Origin: an uncultured Oscillibacter sp.
Lineage (GTDB): Bacteria > Bacillota > Clostridia > Oscillospirales > Oscillospiraceae
Length of the DNA: 5,859 nt
Direction of reading: 5' to 3'
NCBI GenBank assembly: GCA_902490355.1
Contig: CABUDN010000149.1
Span: forward strand, 1-5,859
Below, piece by piece: positions 5,136 to 5,859 of this stretch. The notes beneath the pieces were generated by a model, which searched no databases, was not told the origin of the DNA, and was given only the letters and a program-made list of their open reading frames with translations. Made by a program: the position numbers and the translations under genes. Positions within the stretch are counted from its first letter, which is position 1. Each line of letters opens with the position of its first letter.

Positions 5136-5811
5136 GTATTGTGAAGTAATTGATCTAACTTTGCCAATCACAAGCGGGATGGATATTCCAACGGGACTGC
5201 GGGCAACACTGCCGCCTGTGGAATTCAAACTTTATAGCAGAGCAGAGGAACAGGGACTTCAGGTTGGGCACCTTTCTACACCGATTCATGCTGGAACGCA
5301 TCTTGATACACCACGCCATATCTACCCCGATGGCAAGACGCTGGATGAAATTTCAATGGATACCTTTATTGGAAAGGGAATCTGTGTAGATGTGTCTCAG
5401 GCAAAAGAAAATGAAGAAGTTACCGTAGAAATGCTGCTGCCATACGAAGATCGAATTCAACCTGGCATGGTAGTGTTTCTGTATACCGGATGGAGTGAAA
5501 GAATGTTCGGGACTTTGGAATACTGGAACAATTCTCCCGTACTAAGCACTTCCGCAGCGGATTGGCTGGTAAAAGAAAAAGGGGCCAAAATGCTCGGATA
5601 TGATTTCTTCCAGGACGCTGGCGCCAAGGGATTCAAAACATTCCGAAAAAATTTCCTTGCACATGAGCATGTTTTGGGACAGGGTGCATTGCAGGTGGAG
5701 CACTTGACAAATCTGAGTCGGGTAGTAGGCAAAGAATTCTTTGCCATCGCATTGCCCCTTAAGATCGTCGGCGGAGAAGGGAGCCCGACTCGCGTCATTG
5801 CACTGATGTAA
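5125..5811 (+). CDS. Cyclase family protein (kynurenine formamidase-like metal-dependent hydrolase)
   Basis: A 228-residue protein without signal peptide or membrane segment, so probably cytosolic. It opens with VIDLTLPITSGMDIPTG, the usual family start (D-L-S/T-P-I). The metal site HAGTHLDTPRH spans residues 55-65, with H55, H59 and D61 spaced as the first metal ligands of bacterial KynB. H180 and E192 (in HEHVLGQGALQVEHLTNL) have the 12-residue spacing of the remaining ligands, and H65 is the probable catalytic histidine. The C-terminus P-L-K-I-V-G-G-E-G-S-P-T-R-V is also typical. Family members hydrolyse amide or lactam bonds (N-formylkynurenine, isatin) and many are uncharacterised. No tryptophan-degradation gene is visible beside it, so the substrate is open and kynB is not assigned. 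It has its own promoter and lower GC (about 40-55% per line counted) than the genes to its left. It is probably the first gene of an operon, since a strong ribosome binding site follows within 40 bases. Confidence 0.92.
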   Translation: MKFEYCEVIDLTLPITSGMDIPTGLRATLPPVEFKLYSRAEEQGLQVGHLSTPIHAGTHLDTPRHIYPDGKTLDEISMDTFIGKGICVDVSQAKENEEVTVEMLLPYEDRIQPGMVVFLYTGWSERMFGTLEYWNNSPVLSTSAADWLVKEKGAKMLGYDFFQDAGAKGFKTFRKNFLAHEHVLGQGALQVEHLTNLSRVVGKEFFAIALPLKIVGGEGSPTRVIALM

Positions 5812-5846
5812 GAGTGTGCTGTAGTTGTGGGAACAGAATGCAAAAC

Positions 5847-5856
5847 AAGGAGGAGG
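5847..5856 (+). promoter_or_regulatory. Strong ribosome binding site at the window edge
   Basis: AAGGAGGAGG, followed only by AAC before the window ends, matches the anti-Shine-Dalgarno sequence over at least seven bases. A gene co-transcribed with the cyclase-family gene should start within about 10 bases beyond the edge. ATG 5839 also opens a frame through this sequence (MQNKEEE) but has no good site of its own, so it is less likely to be the start. Confidence 0.7.
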
Positions 5857-5859
5857 AAC

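Overview
The window looks like a chromosomal segment of an endospore-forming, fairly GC-rich Clostridia, perhaps an Oscillospiraceae-type gut anaerobe. The grounds are an intact SpoIVA gene, the end of a SPOCS/LysM spore-coat-type gene, strong GGAGG-type ribosome binding sites, and coding GC near 60% in the lines I counted. The family-level placement is inference.

Layout from left to right. (1) Positions 2-292, + strand: the C-terminal 96 codons of a DUF3794/SPOCS plus LysM protein, most like SipL, ending at a strong hairpin terminator (321-361). (2) Positions 375-2942, - strand: a three-gene polar amino acid ABC importer operon, transcribed in the order lipoprotein binding protein, permease, ATPase. 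It has a sigma-A-type promoter (2993-3021) overlapped by a perfect 14-bp palindrome, and an intercistronic hairpin between the binding-protein and permease genes. (3) Positions 3162-4637, + strand, divergent from the importer: spoIVA, with a plausible sigma-E promoter and a hairpin after the stop. (4) Positions 4682-5124: an AT-rich intergenic stretch with no convincing gene, holding one stem-loop and a good sigma-A-type promoter. (5) Positions 5125-5811, + strand: a metal-dependent cyclase-family (kynurenine formamidase-like) hydrolase with lower GC than the left part. It is followed by a strong ribosome binding site at the very end of the window, so another gene probably begins just outside.

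How the genes may work together: SpoIVA is the ATP-hydrolysing scaffold that coats the forespore outer membrane. In Clostridioides difficile its partner is SipL, which binds SpoIVA through its LysM domain. Finding a SipL-like gene and spoIVA within 3 kb of each other, separated only by an oppositely oriented amino acid importer, is the most biologically suggestive arrangement here. The importer is probably a housekeeping or nutrient-controlled system. The cyclase-family gene seems unrelated and may belong to a later-acquired or differently evolving segment. I see no clear new defence, mobile or CRISPR-type system; the leads below are mostly regulatory details and residue-level oddities.
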